A DNA stretch of 64,000 nucleotides from Parerythrobacter aestuarii (GCF_030140925.1 NZ_JARBWD010000001.1:124001-188000); one strand, 5' to 3'. Numbered from the stretch's first letter, positions 8,441 through 18,758 are shown. Numbers and translations are program-made. Notes: a model not told the origin generated them from the sequence alone.

Positions 8441-9640
8441 ATGAACATCCACGAATACCAGGCTAAGGAACTGCTGGCGAAGTACGGCATCGGCGTTCCC
8501 GCCGGCCACGCCGCGCTGACTGTCGAAGAAGCCGTCGAAGGCGCAAAGAAGCTGCCCGGCCCGCTTTACGTCGTGAAAGCGCAGATCCACGCCGGTGGTC
8601 GCGGCAAGGGCAAGTTCAAGGAACTCGGCCCCGACGGCAAGGGCGGTGTGCGCCTGTCGAAGAGCATTGAGGAAGTGGAAGCCAATGCTCGCGAGATGCT
8701 CGGCAACACGCTGGTGACGATCCAGACCGGCGAGGAAGGCAAGCAGGTCAACCGCCTCTATGTCACCGACGGGGTCGACATCGCCAAGGAATACTACCTG
8801 TCGATGCTGGTCGATCGTGCCTCGGGCCGCGTCGCCATGATCGTCTCGACCGAAGGCGGGATGGATATCGAGGAAGTTGCGCATTCCACGCCTGAGAAGA
8901 TCACGACCATCACCATCGATCCGGCGCAGGGCTTCATGCCGCACCATGGTCGTGCCGCTGCCTTCGCCCTTAAGCTGACCGGCGATCTCAACAAGCAGGC
9001 ACAGAAGCTGGCGAAGCAGCTCTACACCGCCTTCATGGATCTCGATTGCGAGATGCTGGAGATCAACCCGCTGGTCGAGACCGAGGACGGCAATTTGCTG
9101 GTGCTCGACACCAAGATGAGCTTCGATGGCAACGCGATGTTCCGTCACAAGGACGTGGAAGCGCTGCGTGACATCACCGAGGAAGACCCGGCCGAAGTCG
9201 AAGCCAGCGAATACGACCTCGCGTACATCAAGCTCGACGGCAACATCGGCTGCATGGTCAATGGTGCGGGCCTCGCCATGGCGACGATGGATATCATCAA
9301 GCTCAATGGCGCCTTCCCGGCGAACTTCCTCGACGTCGGCGGCGGTGCCACCACCGAGAAGGTGACGGCGGCGTTCAAGATCATCCTCAAGGATCCGGCG
9401 GTCGAGGGGATCCTCGTCAATATCTTCGGCGGGATCATGCGCTGCGACACGATTGCGGAAGGCATTGTGATTGCCGCCAGGGAAGTCGACCTCAGCGTGC
9501 CGCTGGTCGTCCGCCTCGAAGGCACCAATGTCGAAAAGGGCAAGGAAATCCTCGCCAATTCGGGCCTGCCGATCGTCCCCGCCGACGATCTCGGCGACGC
9601 CGCGCGCAAGATCGTTGCCGAGGTCAAGCAGGCGGCCTGA
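8441..9640 (+). CDS. sucC: Succinyl-CoA synthetase (ADP-forming) beta subunit
   Basis: The TCA-cycle enzyme subunit that carries the ATP-grasp nucleotide site and contacts succinate. The ATG at 8441 gives the family start [16 protein letters not shown], and the product is 399 aa, close to the family norm. Visible motifs are [12 protein letters not shown] (nucleotide binding), EINPLVE, and the C-terminal [13 protein letters not shown] plus [16 protein letters not shown]. The in-frame GTG-type extension from 8345 is not supported. The partner sucD, which usually follows directly, is absent here; the next gene is on the opposite strand. Confidence 0.96.
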   Translation: MNIHEYQAKELLAKYGIGVPAGHAALTVEEAVEGAKKLPGPLYVVKAQIHAGGRGKGKFKELGPDGKGGVRLSKSIEEVEANAREMLGNTLVTIQTGEEGKQVNRLYVTDGVDIAKEYYLSMLVDRASGRVAMIVSTEGGMDIEEVAHSTPEKITTITIDPAQGFMPHHGRAAAFALKLTGDLNKQAQKLAKQLYTAFMDLDCEMLEINPLVETEDGNLLVLDTKMSFDGNAMFRHKDVEALRDITEEDPAEVEASEYDLAYIKLDGNIGCMVNGAGLAMATMDIIKLNGAFPANFLDVGGGATTEKVTAAFKIILKDPAVEGILVNIFGGIMRCDTIAEGIVIAAREVDLSVPLVVRLEGTNVEKGKEILANSGLPIVPADDLGDAARKIVAEVKQAA

Positions 9641-9685
9641 TTGCGCTGCGCATCGGCGGTCAGGCCCGGACGATTCTTCGAACGT

Positions 9686-10567
9686 CTATTGGGCCGGGTC
9701 AGGCTTGGGTAAGCCCGAGTCAAAGGCAGGCGTAGGAATGAGCCAGTTGCCCCAGATCACCCGGATTCTTTCCTGCGTCATCTGGATGCGACAGGCTGTC
9801 TCTATCATTGCCCCCAACGATCCTCGACCGAACCGGGCAGACTGAGCCGCACATTCCGCAGTGCGGTAGGTAACGAATTGCTTTTCGCCGAGCGCGATCG
9901 ATTGCAACAATTCGGGATTGTCCGCGTATCGGCTAATCGCCGCATCGAGGTACGTCTGCCGAAGGTCATCGATACTGGAAAATCGTTGCGCCATGCACGA
10001 ATCGATGGCGCGATCTCCAACTGCATCCGCGCAAGGCTTGTCAGCAAGTCGACGTGAGCGGGCGGAATAGAAATTGAAGCGCAACTCTTCTCCTGATTTC
10101 ATCCTAACGGCGACGATCAGCCCGCTGGCAGGGCCCGCCCCTGGATCGACACAGCGATAGGTCAGCGCCTGGAAATAGAGCGCGCAGGGCTCGACCGCGA
10201 GCAGGCGGAAGGTGACCACGCCTTCCTTGTCTTCCCAGCCGGTCAAGTCAGGATTGAAATGCTTGAGCTTCACCGCGAGGCTGCCGTCGAGCTCCATCAG
10301 GTACATATGCTCGGTGAACATGATGCCGCCGTCTTCGGTCTCCTGCACGAAGGTGCCGACCATGGTATCGCCGGATGGTGCCAGCCAGCTTTCGTGCGCT
10401 TCGGCCCCGCCGATGCCTTCGCCGCTCCATTGCCCAACCAGCCATTCGGCGTCGGCAATGGTCGCAGGCGGCGATTCGAAGCCTTCTTCACCCACGCGGG
10501 TTTCCTGCGCTGCAAGCGGGAATGCCAGAAACGCGGAAAGATAAAGCAAGCGATGCAGCTTATGCAT
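9686..10567 (-). CDS. Secreted two-domain protein: DUF6265-like N-domain plus LprI/DUF1311-like C-domain
   Basis: The 293-aa product begins with a signal peptide ending near FPLAAQ. Residues about 35-150 contain [10 protein letters not shown] and [15 protein letters not shown], typical of DUF6265-type lipocalin-like domains. The C-terminal ~110 residues ([12 protein letters not shown], then [15 protein letters not shown], then RIQMTQERI) look like the small cysteine-containing LprI/DUF1311 domain. Both assignments rest on motif likeness. I chose the ATG at 10567 because it places the signal peptide correctly; the frame extends further upstream. It lies alone between sucC and etfB. The function is unknown, probably periplasmic. 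Confidence 0.7.
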   Translation of the reverse strand: MHKLHRLLYLSAFLAFPLAAQETRVGEEGFESPPATIADAEWLVGQWSGEGIGGAEAHESWLAPSGDTMVGTFVQETEDGGIMFTEHMYLMELDGSLAVKLKHFNPDLTGWEDKEGVVTFRLLAVEPCALYFQALTYRCVDPGAGPASGLIVAVRMKSGEELRFNFYSARSRRLADKPCADAVGDRAIDSCMAQRFSSIDDLRQTYLDAAISRYADNPELLQSIALGEKQFVTYRTAECAAQSARFGRGSLGAMIETACRIQMTQERIRVIWGNWLIPTPAFDSGLPKPDPAQ

Positions 10568-10692
10568 GGTGAGACCCTCTGTCAGACGTCTCACCCGAAG
10601 ATGCAGCACACTCACCAAAAAAGCGAGTCTTGACCTCGGCGCGACGCAGGTGAAGGGGGAAGGAAACGGTTCGAGTACTGGTCCCGGCTCGC

Positions 10693-10721
10693 TTGACGTT
10701 TACGTAAACGCAAGCTAGGGC
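10693..10721 (+). promoter_or_regulatory. Promoter of etfBA with a perfect 14-bp palindromic operator in the spacer
   Basis: TTGACG (10693-10698) and TAGGGC (10716-10721) are spaced by 17 bp and could be -35 and -10 boxes. The palindrome CGTTTACGTAAACG (10697-10710) overlaps the -35 edge and the spacer. Operators like this control fatty-acid and branched-chain degradation genes in proteobacteria (FadR-, PsrA- or LiuR-like). Which regulator binds cannot be told from the sequence. Confidence 0.5.
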
Positions 10722-10767
10722 GACACCAAGATTGCCGTTCGTGATTCTTTGAGAGGAAGGAACTCCC

Positions 10768-11520
10768 ATGAAAATCCTCGTGCCCGTCAAACGGGTGATC
10801 GACTACAACGTGAAGCCGCGCGTCAAGGCGGATGGCTCAGGCGTGGACCTGGCCAACGTCAAGATGAGCATGAACCCGTTTGACGAGATCGCGGTCGAAG
10901 AAGCGATCCGCATCAAGGAAGCGGGCAAGGCGGAAGAAATCATCGCCGTGTCGGTCGGCCCGGCCAAGGCGCAGGAAACGCTGCGCACTGCGCTGGCCAT
11001 GGGTGCCGACCGCGCGATCCTCGTCGAAGTCGAAGACGGCGTCGATGTAGAGCCGCTCGCCGTCGCCAAGATCCTCAAGGCCATCGCCGATGAAGAAGGC
11101 CCGGGCATTGTAATGCTCGGCAAGCAGTCGATTTCGGACGACAGCAACCAGACCGGCCAGATGCTCGCCGCCCTGATGGGCCGCCCGCAAGGCACCTTCG
11201 CCAACACCGTCGAAGTCGACGGCGACAGCGTGGTCGTGAAGCGCGAAATCGATGGCGGTCTCGAAACCGTCAAGCTCTCGCTGCCGGCCATCATCACCAC
11301 CGACCTGCGCTTGAACGAGCCGCGCTACGCTTCGCTGCCCAACATCATGAAGGCGAAGAAGAAGCCGCTCGATACCAAGACGCCGGGTGACTACGGCGTG
11401 GATATCACCCCGCGCCTCACCACCACCAATGTCTCCGAACCGCCTGTGCGCCAGGCCGGTGAGAAGGTGGAAGACGTCGATGCGCTCGTCGCCAAGATCA
11501 AGGCCCTCGGCATCGCGTAA
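10768..11520 (+). CDS. etfB: Electron transfer flavoprotein beta subunit
   Basis: The smaller ETF subunit binds AMP and, with EtfA, passes electrons from acyl-CoA and related dehydrogenases to ETF-ubiquinone oxidoreductase. The 250-aa product has the family start [16 protein letters not shown], the [12 protein letters not shown] segment, the GADRAI and [15 protein letters not shown] nucleotide-binding region, and the ETF-beta signature around [23 protein letters not shown] strong Shine-Dalgarno sequence (GAGAGGAAGG) precedes the ATG. It is followed 30 bp later by etfA, and a palindromic operator sits in its promoter. Confidence 0.96.
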   Translation: MKILVPVKRVIDYNVKPRVKADGSGVDLANVKMSMNPFDEIAVEEAIRIKEAGKAEEIIAVSVGPAKAQETLRTALAMGADRAILVEVEDGVDVEPLAVAKILKAIADEEGPGIVMLGKQSISDDSNQTGQMLAALMGRPQGTFANTVEVDGDSVVVKREIDGGLETVKLSLPAIITTDLRLNEPRYASLPNIMKAKKKPLDTKTPGDYGVDITPRLTTTNVSEPPVRQAGEKVEDVDALVAKIKALGIA

Positions 11521-11550
11521 GCGGGCCGACAGGACAAAAGGATTTCAGAT

Positions 11551-12480
11551 ATGAAAACTCTCGTTTGGGTCGAACACGATAACGCTTCCGTCAAGGATGC
11601 GACCCTCGCCGCCGTGACTGCCGCTTCGAAGCTGGGTGAAGTCCACCTGCTTGTCGCTGGCTCGGGCTGCGCCGGTGTGGCTGACGCCGCCGCCAAGATC
11701 GCCGGCGTGGGCAAGGTCCACCTGGCCGACGACGCTGCCTACGAGCACGCGCTCGCCGAAAACGTCGCGCCTCTGGTGGCGGGCCTGATGGACAGCCACG
11801 ATGCTTTCGTCGCGCCCGCCACCACCACCGGCAAGAACGTCGCTCCGCGTGTCGCTGCGCTGCTCGATGTGATGCAGATTTCGGACATTCTCTCAGTCGA
11901 AGGCGAGAAGACCTTCACCCGTCCGATCTACGCCGGTAACGCCATAGCCACCGTCGAAAGCTCGGATGCCAAGCTCGTCATCACTGTGCGTGGCACAGCC
12001 TTCGACAAGGCCGCGGCTGAAGGCGGTTCTGGCACGGTCGAAGCCGTTGCCAGCACTGGCGACGCCGGTCTGTCGACCTTTGTCAGCAGCGAAATCGCCA
12101 AGAGCGAGCGCCCGGAACTGACCAGCGCCAAGGTCATCGTTTCCGGCGGGCGGGCGCTGAAGGACAGCGAAACCTTCGAAGCCACCATCACCCCGCTCGC
12201 CGACAAGCTCGGCGCGGGCATCGGTGCGTCGCGTGCTGCAGTCGATGCGGGTTACGTGCCGAACGACTACCAGGTCGGCCAGACTGGCAAGATCGTCGCC
12301 CCGGAAGTCTACATCGCCATCGGTATCTCGGGCGCGATCCAGCACCTTGCCGGCATGAAGGATTCGAAGACCATCATCGCCATCAACAAGGACGAAGACG
12401 CCCCGATCTTCCAGGTCGCGGACATCGGCCTGGTTGCGGACCTGTTCAAGGCCGTGCCGGAGCTGACCGGCAAGCTTTGA
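11551..12480 (+). CDS. etfA: Electron transfer flavoprotein alpha subunit
   Basis: The FAD-binding subunit of ETF. The 309-aa length is typical. The N-terminal domain ([11 protein letters not shown]) is followed by the C-terminal FAD domain: SGGRALKD near residue 200, [43 protein letters not shown] and [16 protein letters not shown]. It is in one operon with etfB and is followed directly by a terminator. The pair links beta-oxidation and amino-acid catabolism to the respiratory chain. Confidence 0.96.
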   Translation: MKTLVWVEHDNASVKDATLAAVTAASKLGEVHLLVAGSGCAGVADAAAKIAGVGKVHLADDAAYEHALAENVAPLVAGLMDSHDAFVAPATTTGKNVAPRVAALLDVMQISDILSVEGEKTFTRPIYAGNAIATVESSDAKLVITVRGTAFDKAAAEGGSGTVEAVASTGDAGLSTFVSSEIAKSERPELTSAKVIVSGGRALKDSETFEATITPLADKLGAGIGASRAAVDAGYVPNDYQVGQTGKIVAPEVYIAIGISGAIQHLAGMKDSKTIIAINKDEDAPIFQVADIGLVADLFKAVPELTGKL

Positions 12481-12500
12481 TCCAGGTGGCAAGTTGAACA

Positions 12501-12535
12501 AAGAGGCCCGGGAGCAATTCCGGGCCTTCTTGCGT
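12501..12535 (+). terminator. Rho-independent terminator after etfA
   Basis: AAGAGGCCCGG (12501-12511) and CCGGGCCTTCTT (about 12519-12531) form a GC-rich stem with the loop GAGCAATT, followed by a short T-rich stretch. It lies between convergent etfA and the DUF445 gene and could serve both strands. Confidence 0.75.
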
Positions 12536-13813
12536 TCAGCTCAGCTCCACCACCGCGTGAATCGCCAGACCTACCAGCCCACCCACTAGCGTCCCATTGA
12601 TGCGGATGAACTGGAGGTCGCGGCCGACCGCGCCTTCGATACGGTCGGTAACGGTGGTGGCATCCCAGCGCTTGACCGTTTCCGACACCAGCCGGACGAT
12701 CTCGTCGCCATAGCGGGTGGCAATGCCGACGGCGGTGCGGCGGGCGAAGCGGTTGATCTGGTGCTGCAGCCGCTCGTCCTGCTGCAGCGCCTTGCCCAGT
12801 TCGGCGAGGCCCTTGCGCATTTCTTCGCCCAGCACATTGTCGGGCTCGCGCGCACGGCGGATCAGCGAGCGGCGGATGCGTTCCCACACACCCATCCACC
12901 ATTCCGCCACCGCCGGGTTCTCCAGCAGGTCGCGTTTGATCTCTTCCACCTTTTCGCGCGTGGCCGGGTCGTTCTTGAGATCGCTGGCGAGCTTCTCCAG
13001 ACCTTCCTCGATCTTGCTGCGCAGCGGGTGCTCGGGATCGACCAGCACTTCGGCCAGCAAGCGATAGAGCCCGTCGAGCACCGAGGATGAAATGCGCTCG
13101 TCCAGCCCGGTCCAGCGCAGCACGGCATTGGCGCGATCATGGATTATCTCACGGACGGTTTCTTCATTGTCCTCCAGCGTCAGCCCCGCCCAGCGGATGA
13201 AGCCATCCATCAGCGGCATGTGGCGCTTGTCGGCAATCGCGCCTTCGAGCATCCGCCCCGCCAGCGGCGAGACATCGATCTTGGCGAACTGGCCCGCCAG
13301 CCCTTGGCGAACCTGGTTACCCAGTCGGTCGGGATCGAGCGATTCAAGCACTTCGGCCATCAGCTCGGCCGCGCCGCCGGTGATGCGCGAGCGATTGTCG
13401 TCGCTGGGAGCGACAAGGTAATCGCCAACGCCGCGGGCGACATTCATGCCCTGCATACGACGCGCGACAACAGCGGGCGTCAGGAAATTGCTGCGCAGGA
13501 ACTGCGCCATCGTGTCCGCAATCCGATCCTTGTTCGAAGGAATGATCGCGGTGTGCGGGATGGGAATGCCGAGCGGATGGCGGAATAGTGCGGTGACTGC
13601 GAACCAGTCAGCCAGCCCGCCCACCATGGCCGCTTCTGCGAACGCATTAAGGTAGCCCCACGCCGGATGAAGATCGAGCAGGCGGTGGCTGGCAATGAAG
13701 ACGCCCGCCATGACCACCAGCATCAGCGTGGCGGTAATCCGCATAGTGCGCGCACGATCAACCAGCAGGTCATGGCCTGCTGCAGCTTGGGGCTGGCTGG
13801 TAAGCGGCTTCAC
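12536..13813 (-). CDS. DUF445 family membrane protein (YjiN-like)
   Basis: The 425-aa product has a hydrophobic N-terminus ([16 protein letters not shown]), the conserved DUF445 block around [34 protein letters not shown], a long helical middle, and a C-terminal membrane segment ([20 protein letters not shown]). The family has no firm function. The GTG start overlaps the stop of the RND permease gene by four bases (GTGA), so it is very probably the third gene of the efflux operon and translationally coupled to it. Its role there is unknown. Confidence 0.85.
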   Translation of the reverse strand: MKPLTSQPQAAAGHDLLVDRARTMRITATLMLVVMAGVFIASHRLLDLHPAWGYLNAFAEAAMVGGLADWFAVTALFRHPLGIPIPHTAIIPSNKDRIADTMAQFLRSNFLTPAVVARRMQGMNVARGVGDYLVAPSDDNRSRITGGAAELMAEVLESLDPDRLGNQVRQGLAGQFAKIDVSPLAGRMLEGAIADKRHMPLMDGFIRWAGLTLEDNEETVREIIHDRANAVLRWTGLDERISSSVLDGLYRLLAEVLVDPEHPLRSKIEEGLEKLASDLKNDPATREKVEEIKRDLLENPAVAEWWMGVWERIRRSLIRRAREPDNVLGEEMRKGLAELGKALQQDERLQHQINRFARRTAVGIATRYGDEIVRLVSETVKRWDATTVTDRIEGAVGRDLQFIRINGTLVGGLVGLAIHAVVELS

Positions 13814-16800
13814 TCGGCTGGGGCCGGCTCCGGCTCGCCATGCGGGCGCGTGTCATCACGCTTCTCATCCCCGGGCCGGTAAGTGAGGAAACGTTGGCGC
13901 ATCCACGGACCCATGCGTTTCTCGAGACCGTCCGCCAAGCTGAAGCCCGCCGGCACGATCAGCAAGGTCAGTACCGTCGACATGATCAACCCGCCAATCA
14001 CCATCGTGCCCATCGGGGCCCGCCAGGCGCCATCGCCGGAACCGAGCAGTCCGGAAAACGCGATCGGCACCATCCCGGCGGTCATTGCGACCGTGGTCAT
14101 CACGATCGGCTGGGCTCGCTTGTGCCCGGCGTCGACAATGGCTTCGAACTTGCGGGTACCCTTGCCCATTTCCTCAATCGCGAAGTCGATCAGCAGGATC
14201 GAGTTCTTCGAGACAATGCCAAGTAGCAGCAAGACCCCGATATAGACCGGCATCGACTGCGGCTGGCCCACCAGCCAGACAAGGAAAATCCCGCCCAGCG
14301 GAGCCAGCGCCAGTGACGTCATGTTGACCAGCGGACTCATCAGGCGCTTGTAGAGCAGTACCAGCACTGCAAACACGAGTAGAACGCCAGCGATGACCGC
14401 GATCAGCAGGCTGCGGACAAGCTCCTGTTGCCATTGGTCTTCGCCCACGACATCGCGAATAACGCCTTGGGGCAAGTTCTGGAGGATCGGCAACTGGTCG
14501 ATTTCGGCCTGCGCTTCGCCCTTGACCACACCTTGCCCGAGGTCGGCCCCGACCAGCACGCGGCGATTCTGGTTATAGCGCTGGATCGCCGTCGGACCTG
14601 ATCCAAAGCTGATATCGGCAACGCGCGACAACGGCACGGAACCGCCGGTGCGAGTCTGGACCGGCAGGTTGGCAATTGTCGACAGGTCCTCGCGCGAGGA
14701 TTCGGGCAGCTTGACGGTGATCGGGATCTGCCGATCGGACAGCGAGAACTTGGCTGCGTTCTGCTCGATCTCGCCCAGCGTCGCGATGCGGATGGTCTGG
14801 CTCAACGCCGCCGTTGTCACACCCAGCTCTGCCGCCAGTTCCGGGCGCGGGGTAATGATGATCTCAGGCCGATTGATGTCGGCACTGATCCTTGGGGCGA
14901 CCAACTTGTCGATGCCCTTCATCTGTTCGACCAGGGTCGCTGCGGTGTCTTCCAGCAACTCTGGATCGGACCCGGCCAGCATGACCGTGATGTCGCGCCC
15001 GCTGCCGAAGCCACCCGACTGCGACTGGAAGCGCACCCTCGCATCGGGAATCTGCGCCAGCGTCGGGGCAAGGTCGCGCTCGAACTGGATCGAAGTCCGC
15101 TCCCGATCGGGCTTGAGGGCGATATAGAGTGTGGCATTGCCTTGCCGAACGCGCTGCAGCGCGCGTTCGACTTCCTGCTGCTCATACAGCAGGTCGGCCA
15201 CCCGGTCGGCCACCGCCATGGTGGTCTCGATCGTAGTGCCGGGCACCATCTCGATTTCGACCCGGCTGTTTTCATCGTCGACCGTGGGCTGGAACTGCGC
15301 CGGGACACTCATGAACAGCAACAAAGTCAGCAGCAGCGCAAAATAGCCAACCATCAGCATCCACACGCGGTGGTCATAGAACCGCGCTTCGAGCCATCTC
15401 CAGCTGTTGCGCATCCCGTCGCCAAAGAACCGCACGAGACCGAAGACCTTGAGCAAGAGCCAGCCGACCCCGAAACCGACAGCGAGCGACAGCGACAGCA
15501 GCACGAAGTTGACCAGGCGGCCGGCGAGTTGCGCGGCTTCGGCCTGCGGGTCGCTGGAGATGGCACGGGTCACAGCATCGGACAGGCCGAAACCGCCGAG
15601 AATGCCATTGGTAGTGAATACCGCCATGCCCGGGACTATCATCATGAGCAGGATGACGAGGATGAAGCTCAGCACATAGAGCCACCGGTGGCGCGGCGGC
15701 GCCAGGCCCTCGCGGCGGGCGTAGAGCTTGCCACGGTCGAGCGACCAGCGCAGGATCCCCATGTAACGGTCCATCATCGGGCCTTCGCCATGCGCGGCGT
15801 GGCCCTTGGCCTTGAGGAAATAGGCCGCCAGCATCGGCGTGATCATGCGCGCCACTGCCAGCGACATCAGCACGGCAATGACCACCGTTATGCCGAAGTT
15901 CTTGAAGAACTGGCCGGAGATACCGGGCATCAGGCCAACCGGCAGGAAAACGGCGACGATACAGAAGCTGGTTGCCACCACCGGCAAGCCGATTTCGTCG
16001 GCTGCGTCGATACTCGCCTGGTAGGCGCTCTTGCCCATGCGCATGTGTCTGACGATGTTCTCGATCTCAACGATCGCGTCATCGACCAAGACCCCGGCCA
16101 CCAGCCCCAGCGCGAGCAATGACAGCTGGTTGAGGTTGAACCCGAGCAGGTCCATGAACCAGAAGGTCGGGATCGCGGAGAGCGGGATCGCGATGGCCGA
16201 AATGATCGTCGCGCGCCAGTCACGCAGGAAGAAGAACACCACGACGACAGCGAGAATTGCACCCTCGATCATCGCCGCCATCGAACTCTTGTATTGCTCC
16301 TCGGTATATTTGACCGAGTTGAGCAGCTGGGTGAACCTTACGTCGGGGTTCTCTTTCTGGATCTCGGCGATGACCTCCTTGGCCTCGTAATAGACCGTAA
16401 CGTCGGATGCGCCCTTGGCGCGCGACATCACGAACGGCACCACTTCCTTGCCGCGCAGCTTGGAGATCGAGGAGCGCTCGCTGTAACCGTCACGCACCCT
16501 CGCCACTTCAGCGAGCTTGATGGTCCGCCCGTTGCCCAGCTGGATTTGTCGTTGCGACAGGTCATAGGCGCTATCGGTGTTGCCCAGCACGCGGACCGAC
16601 TGACGGGTGCCGCCGACTTCCGTCGCACCGCCTGCGGCATCGATGTTGGTCTGCCGCAACACGTTGTTGATCTGGCTGGCGGTAACACCGAAAGCCTGCA
16701 TCTTGGGCAGGTCGAGGATGACTTCGATTTCGCGATCGACCCCGCCGATGCGGCGGACTTCCGCCATGCCCTGGATCCCGAGCAGGCGCTTGCTGACAGA

Positions 16801-17286
16801 ATCGTCGATGAACCAGCTAAGCTGCTCGATGGTCATGTCTTCGGCTTCGACGGCAAAGATGCCGAGAAAGCCGCCGGAGATTTCGATCTTGCTGATGCGG
16901 GGCTCCAGGATCCCGTCGGGCAGGCTGCCGCGGATCGAATCAATCGCATTCTTGACTTCAATCGTCGCATCGTTGGGATCGGTGCCGACTTCGAATTCGA
17001 TCATCGTGCTGGAGCTGCCCTCGCTGGCAGTCGAGTTGATCGAATTGACCCCGTTGATCGACCGGACCGCAGATTCGACCCGTTGCGTGATCTGGTTCTC
17101 GATCTCTGTCGGGGCGGCGCCCGGCTGCGAAATGGAGACACTGACCGCCGGGAATTCGATATCCGGGTTGTTCACCACATCCATGCGCGCGAAACTGAGC
17201 AAGCCGGCCAGCAGAACCGCGGTGAAGAACACCAGCGGAATGACCGGGTTGCGTATCGACCAGGCAGAGATGTTGCGAAAATTCAT
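13810..17286 (-). CDS. RND efflux pump permease (AcrB/HAE1-type) with enlarged central region
   Basis: The 1158-aa inner-membrane proton/drug antiporter is about 100 aa longer than AcrB. The proton-relay pair lies in GVLVDDAIVEIEN (D402, D403) of TM4, and the TM10 lysine in GIVSKNSILLIDF. Porter-domain motifs such as PGAAPTEIENQITQ and the second-half repeat QRYNQNRRVL are present. The extra length lies around residues 557-640, between a first TM7-like helix (RHRWLYVLSFILVILL) and a second one (RVWMLMVGYFALLLTLLLF). It sits 6 bp downstream of the adaptor gene. The substrate is unknown. Confidence 0.92.
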   Translation of the reverse strand: MNFRNISAWSIRNPVIPLVFFTAVLLAGLLSFARMDVVNNPDIEFPAVSVSISQPGAAPTEIENQITQRVESAVRSINGVNSINSTASEGSSSTMIEFEVGTDPNDATIEVKNAIDSIRGSLPDGILEPRISKIEISGGFLGIFAVEAEDMTIEQLSWFIDDSVSKRLLGIQGMAEVRRIGGVDREIEVILDLPKMQAFGVTASQINNVLRQTNIDAAGGATEVGGTRQSVRVLGNTDSAYDLSQRQIQLGNGRTIKLAEVARVRDGYSERSSISKLRGKEVVPFVMSRAKGASDVTVYYEAKEVIAEIQKENPDVRFTQLLNSVKYTEEQYKSSMAAMIEGAILAVVVVFFFLRDWRATIISAIAIPLSAIPTFWFMDLLGFNLNQLSLLALGLVAGVLVDDAIVEIENIVRHMRMGKSAYQASIDAADEIGLPVVATSFCIVAVFLPVGLMPGISGQFFKNFGITVVIAVLMSLAVARMITPMLAAYFLKAKGHAAHGEGPMMDRYMGILRWSLDRGKLYARREGLAPPRHRWLYVLSFILVILLMMIVPGMAVFTTNGILGGFGLSDAVTRAISSDPQAEAAQLAGRLVNFVLLSLSLAVGFGVGWLLLKVFGLVRFFGDGMRNSWRWLEARFYDHRVWMLMVGYFALLLTLLLFMSVPAQFQPTVDDENSRVEIEMVPGTTIETTMAVADRVADLLYEQQEVERALQRVRQGNATLYIALKPDRERTSIQFERDLAPTLAQIPDARVRFQSQSGGFGSGRDITVMLAGSDPELLEDTAATLVEQMKGIDKLVAPRISADINRPEIIITPRPELAAELGVTTAALSQTIRIATLGEIEQNAAKFSLSDRQIPITVKLPESSREDLSTIANLPVQTRTGGSVPLSRVADISFGSGPTAIQRYNQNRRVLVGADLGQGVVKGEAQAEIDQLPILQNLPQGVIRDVVGEDQWQQELVRSLLIAVIAGVLLVFAVLVLLYKRLMSPLVNMTSLALAPLGGIFLVWLVGQPQSMPVYIGVLLLLGIVSKNSILLIDFAIEEMGKGTRKFEAIVDAGHKRAQPIVMTTVAMTAGMVPIAFSGLLGSGDGAWRAPMGTMVIGGLIMSTVLTLLIVPAGFSLADGLEKRMGPWMRQRFLTYRPGDEKRDDTRPHGEPEPAPAE

Positions 17287-17292
17287 GTCGGA

Positions 17293-18528
17293 CTAGCCTT
17301 TGCTCTGGGTCTTCGCAGCGGTTTGAGCCTTATCGCCACCTTCCAGCTGGGGCGAAATCGTTTCGCCTTCGGTCAGGAACCCGCCCGCGCGCAGGACGAC
17401 TTTCTCACTGCCATCGAGGCCGTCGGTCACAGCAATGCCTTCGCGCGTGACGAGGCCGGTCTTGACTCCGCGGCGGCGTACCTTGTTCTCTTTGTCGACG
17501 ATATAGACGAAGCTGCCTTTGTCGTCGGACAGGATCGCGGATTCAGGCAGCATGGGTGCGACCAGCGTACCGCTGCTGATGGTCGCTGTCGCAAAACCAC
17601 CGGGTCGCAACTCAGGCGCATAGGGCAAGGCGACGCGAGCCGTACCCTGCCGGGTCTGCTGGTCGATTGTTGGCTCGAGCTGCCAGATCTGTCCGCTGAA
17701 TGCTTTGGTTGTACCAGCCGGGGTAACGGTGGCGGACACGCCTGAAGTCAACTTTGCCAGGTCCGTTTCGCCGACCTGCGCCAGCAATTCCATTTCGCCG
17801 CCTTTTGCGATGCGGAACAGCACGCCCGATCCGGCGCTGACAGTCGCGCCCGGTTCGACGTTCCGCTCAAGCAGGAGGCCGGACGCCGGTGCGACGATGT
17901 TGAGCCGGGCATTGCGAGCGAGCAGCTCGTTATACTGGGCCTCGGCGACATTGACGCGCGCCCGCGCAGCATCGCGGGTGGCTGTGAGCCGGTCGATCTC
18001 GGCCTTGGAAATGAAGCCACGTTCAACCAGTTGCAAAGCACGATCGAGATTGGCCTGTGCCAGGCTCGCGTCGGACTTGGCAACTTCGATCTGGGCACGC
18101 TGCGCGCTGGCCTGCTGGTTCTGAACCGAGCGGTCGATCGATGCCAGAACCTGGCCCGCACGGACCCATTGGCCCTGCTCCACCGGGACCGAAACCACGC
18201 GCCCACCTTCGCCAACGACGCCGACGGGCATTTCACGCCTTGCGGCCAGGGTACCGGTCGCGTTGATCGCTCCCTCGATAGTCCCTCGCCCTGGCGCGAT
18301 AACCGTGATGCGCGGGGCCTGTTCTTCATTATCAGCGGCTGGCACTGCAGTGCCAGAACCGCTGCTCAGCAGCATCCAGGTCGCGACAAGAGCGCCGACA
18401 ATAATGATCCCCAGGATGATCCAGCGCCACGGCAGGCTGCGCTGTTCGCCCCATTCCACCGTACTCAGCGACTCGCCACTCACAGTGGTCGGGGTATCGC
18501 TGCGAATTTCGCTATGCGGGTAGTTCAT
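17293..18528 (-). CDS. RND efflux periplasmic adaptor (membrane fusion protein)
   Basis: The 411-aa HlyD/AcrA-type adaptor connects the permease to an outer-membrane channel. It has an N-terminal anchor (WRWIILGIIIVGALVATWMLL, residues about 35-55), a lipoyl half-motif (VEQGQWVRAGQVLASID), an alpha hairpin about 135-215, the second lipoyl half (IVAPASGLLLERNVEPGATV), and beta-barrel and membrane-proximal domains (YIVDKENKVRRRGVKTGL). It is first in the adaptor-permease-DUF445 operon. No outer-membrane channel gene and no dedicated regulator are next to it. Confidence 0.92.
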   Translation of the reverse strand: MNYPHSEIRSDTPTTVSGESLSTVEWGEQRSLPWRWIILGIIIVGALVATWMLLSSGSGTAVPAADNEEQAPRITVIAPGRGTIEGAINATGTLAARREMPVGVVGEGGRVVSVPVEQGQWVRAGQVLASIDRSVQNQQASAQRAQIEVAKSDASLAQANLDRALQLVERGFISKAEIDRLTATRDAARARVNVAEAQYNELLARNARLNIVAPASGLLLERNVEPGATVSAGSGVLFRIAKGGEMELLAQVGETDLAKLTSGVSATVTPAGTTKAFSGQIWQLEPTIDQQTRQGTARVALPYAPELRPGGFATATISSGTLVAPMLPESAILSDDKGSFVYIVDKENKVRRRGVKTGLVTREGIAVTDGLDGSEKVVLRAGGFLTEGETISPQLEGGDKAQTAAKTQSKG

Positions 18529-18728
18529 CTTTTTCCCATCACCGGCAGGGTTATTTTCGCCGCTGTATTATCCAACTAAGTCACCGAGCGCAAGCAGCGG
18601 ACACACACAGGGCGTGAATTGCATGGCTTGGCCCTAGGCTTCGTTGGATTGAGGCGCAATGCAGCGCTCTACCAACGGCCCAGCCTGCCGGACGAAAGCC
18701 AAATCCGGCCTTTGGTTCCCCGTTCACG

Positions 18729-18758
18729 CAAAACGGGGCCACCAAAAAGGCGGCCCCG
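18729..18758 (-). terminator. Rho-independent terminator of glsB
   Basis: On the minus strand CGGGGCCGCC and GGTGGCCCCG (18758-18749 and 18743-18734) form a 10-bp stem with one G-T pair, the loop TTTTT, and a following TTTTG. The rest of 18529-18785 holds the leader of the RND operon and nothing else I recognise. Confidence 0.8.

Noticed and set aside
16294..17745. 483-aa open frame antisense to the RND permease and adaptor
   Set aside because: It crosses two well-supported genes, is histidine- and aspartate-rich as is typical of shadow frames, and has no domain.
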